DNA from: Rhizobium sophoriradicis
GTDB taxonomy: Bacteria > Pseudomonadota > Alphaproteobacteria > Rhizobiales > Rhizobiaceae
Assembly: GCF_003939025.1 (NCBI RefSeq)
Contig: NZ_RQIH01000009.1
Span: 124,001 to 188,000, forward strand
Reading direction: 5' to 3'
Length of the DNA: 64,000 bases
Below the pieces are notes generated by a model. The model worked only from the letters and a program-made list of their open reading frames with translations, had not been told where the DNA came from and made no database searches. The position numbers were made by a program, and so were the translations under genes. Each line of letters begins with the position of its first letter. Positions within the stretch are counted from its first letter, which is position 1. Below, one piece after another: positions 63,436 through 64,000 of this stretch.

Positions 63436-64000
63436 TTACCTGCCCATGAGCTTCAGCGGTATGCCGGAGGCAAGCGCCGAGACGTAGCGTCGCTTCTGGT
63501 AGAAGCCGTTCAGCGACATGCGCGGCAGATAGGCGGTGCTGGCGGCTGCCGGCAGCCCCGGCTGCGTGGTAACGGCGACCGAAAAGCCGAGATCGCCGGC
63601 AATCCGCGCCTCGCGGGCGGTGGCAGCCTGCGGCGTGCCGTAGGGATAGGCGATCGTATCGGGGCGGATGCCGGTCAGCCCCTCGACATAATCGGCCGAA
63701 ACCTGCATCTCTATCCGCGCTTCGGCTGCCGGCAGCCGGGCAAGGGCGCGGTGGCTGATCGTGTGTGCCCCAAGTGCGGCGAGCGGACGTCTGGCAAGCC
63801 ATTGCAGCTCACCGGGTCCCATGACCAGCTCACGCACGATTTCCGTCGGCTCGATGCCGTTTTCCCGCGCCAGGCTGTCGATGGCGGCGACGGCGCGTGC
63901 CTCGTCCGTACGGTGGATGTAAGCGGCAAAGCGATCGAAGGCGTTCCACTGCTGCTGCGGACGGTCGAGCGCCAGGCACTCCCGGCCGCCGCCGAAGTCG
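63436..64000 (-). CDS. Polysaccharide deacetylase family protein (5' end outside window)
   Basis: The minus-strand frame is open to the window edge, so the N-terminus is missing. The visible 187 codons include LGAHTISHRALARLPAAEAR (the second metal histidine motif), VEGLTGIRPDTIAYPYGTPQ, and LGFSVAVTTQPGLPAAASTA with LPRMSLNG. This is the C-terminal half of a NodB-type carbohydrate esterase. The first metal-binding aspartate block would lie off the window. The substrate is unknown; I cannot say whether a signal peptide is present. Confidence 0.85.
   Translation of the reverse strand, partial: DFGGGRECLALDRPQQQWNAFDRFAAYIHRTDEARAVAAIDSLARENGIEPTEIVRELVMGPGELQWLARRPLAALGAHTISHRALARLPAAEARIEMQVSADYVEGLTGIRPDTIAYPYGTPQAATAREARIAGDLGFSVAVTTQPGLPAAASTAYLPRMSLNGFYQKRRYVSALASGIPLKLMGR

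Overview
The window is high-GC alphaproteobacterial chromosome and almost certainly comes from a Rhizobium of the leguminosarum/etli group. I infer this from four things: a matR-matA-matB-matC malonate operon of the type first described in Rhizobium leguminosarum, RIME-like intergenic mosaic repeats, rhizobial families (BA14K, DUF982, DUF1217, DUF1344), and a bioMNY biotin importer. Most genes are housekeeping. I see no phage, CRISPR array, rRNA, tRNA or insertion sequence. No database search was run; all names rest on reading the translated proteins.

Layout. 1-16 kb: a truncated DUF2207 membrane protein, purD, a small secreted protein, a Cache-type chemoreceptor, DUF523, glyS, tex, cfa, a histidine phosphatase, a MipA/OmpV porin-like protein and ubiA. 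16-25 kb: DUF6101, a giant DUF1217 protein built of ten repeat units, an FAD dehydrogenase translationally coupled to a Sua5/YrdC tRNA-modification enzyme, and a Rieske oxygenase with a motif-rich upstream region. 25-34 kb: BA14K, DUF982, a CorA/ZntB transporter, an acyl-CoA dehydrogenase/enoyl-CoA hydratase pair, a metallo-beta-lactamase-fold hydrolase, a divergent SDR/HxlR pair around a perfect inverted repeat, and a tlyA/RNA methyltransferase pair. 34-45 kb: a second chemoreceptor, dxs, a phospholipase-D-like protein, a pirin, an SDR, xseB and a histone-deacetylase-family protein.

45-51 kb holds the malonate module: MatR (GntR) divergent from malonyl-CoA decarboxylase, malonyl-CoA synthetase and a malonate carrier, followed by a LuxR-type regulator. 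Malonate would be imported by MatC, activated by MatB and decarboxylated to acetyl-CoA by MatA. Next to it lie a decayed ectoine-synthase-like (ectC) remnant and an unannotated 58-residue glycine-rich membrane peptide with its own promoter and terminator. 52-64 kb: the bioMNY importer, a YcaQ-like protein, and a cluster of ribB, aroC, DUF1344, a histidine phosphatase, fabI, a DnaJ-family protein, a lipoprotein, pdxH and a truncated polysaccharide deacetylase.

Intergenic DNA is unusually structured. There are eight copies of a RIME-like element, two copies of a second nested palindrome near 37.0 and 56.0 kb, and several other perfect palindromes. I did not find an obviously new multi-gene defence or metabolic system. 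The most unusual items are the ten-unit DUF1217 protein, the small glycine-rich membrane peptide, the ectC relic, the stand-alone PLD-like protein between dxs and xseB, and several unassigned operator-like sequences.
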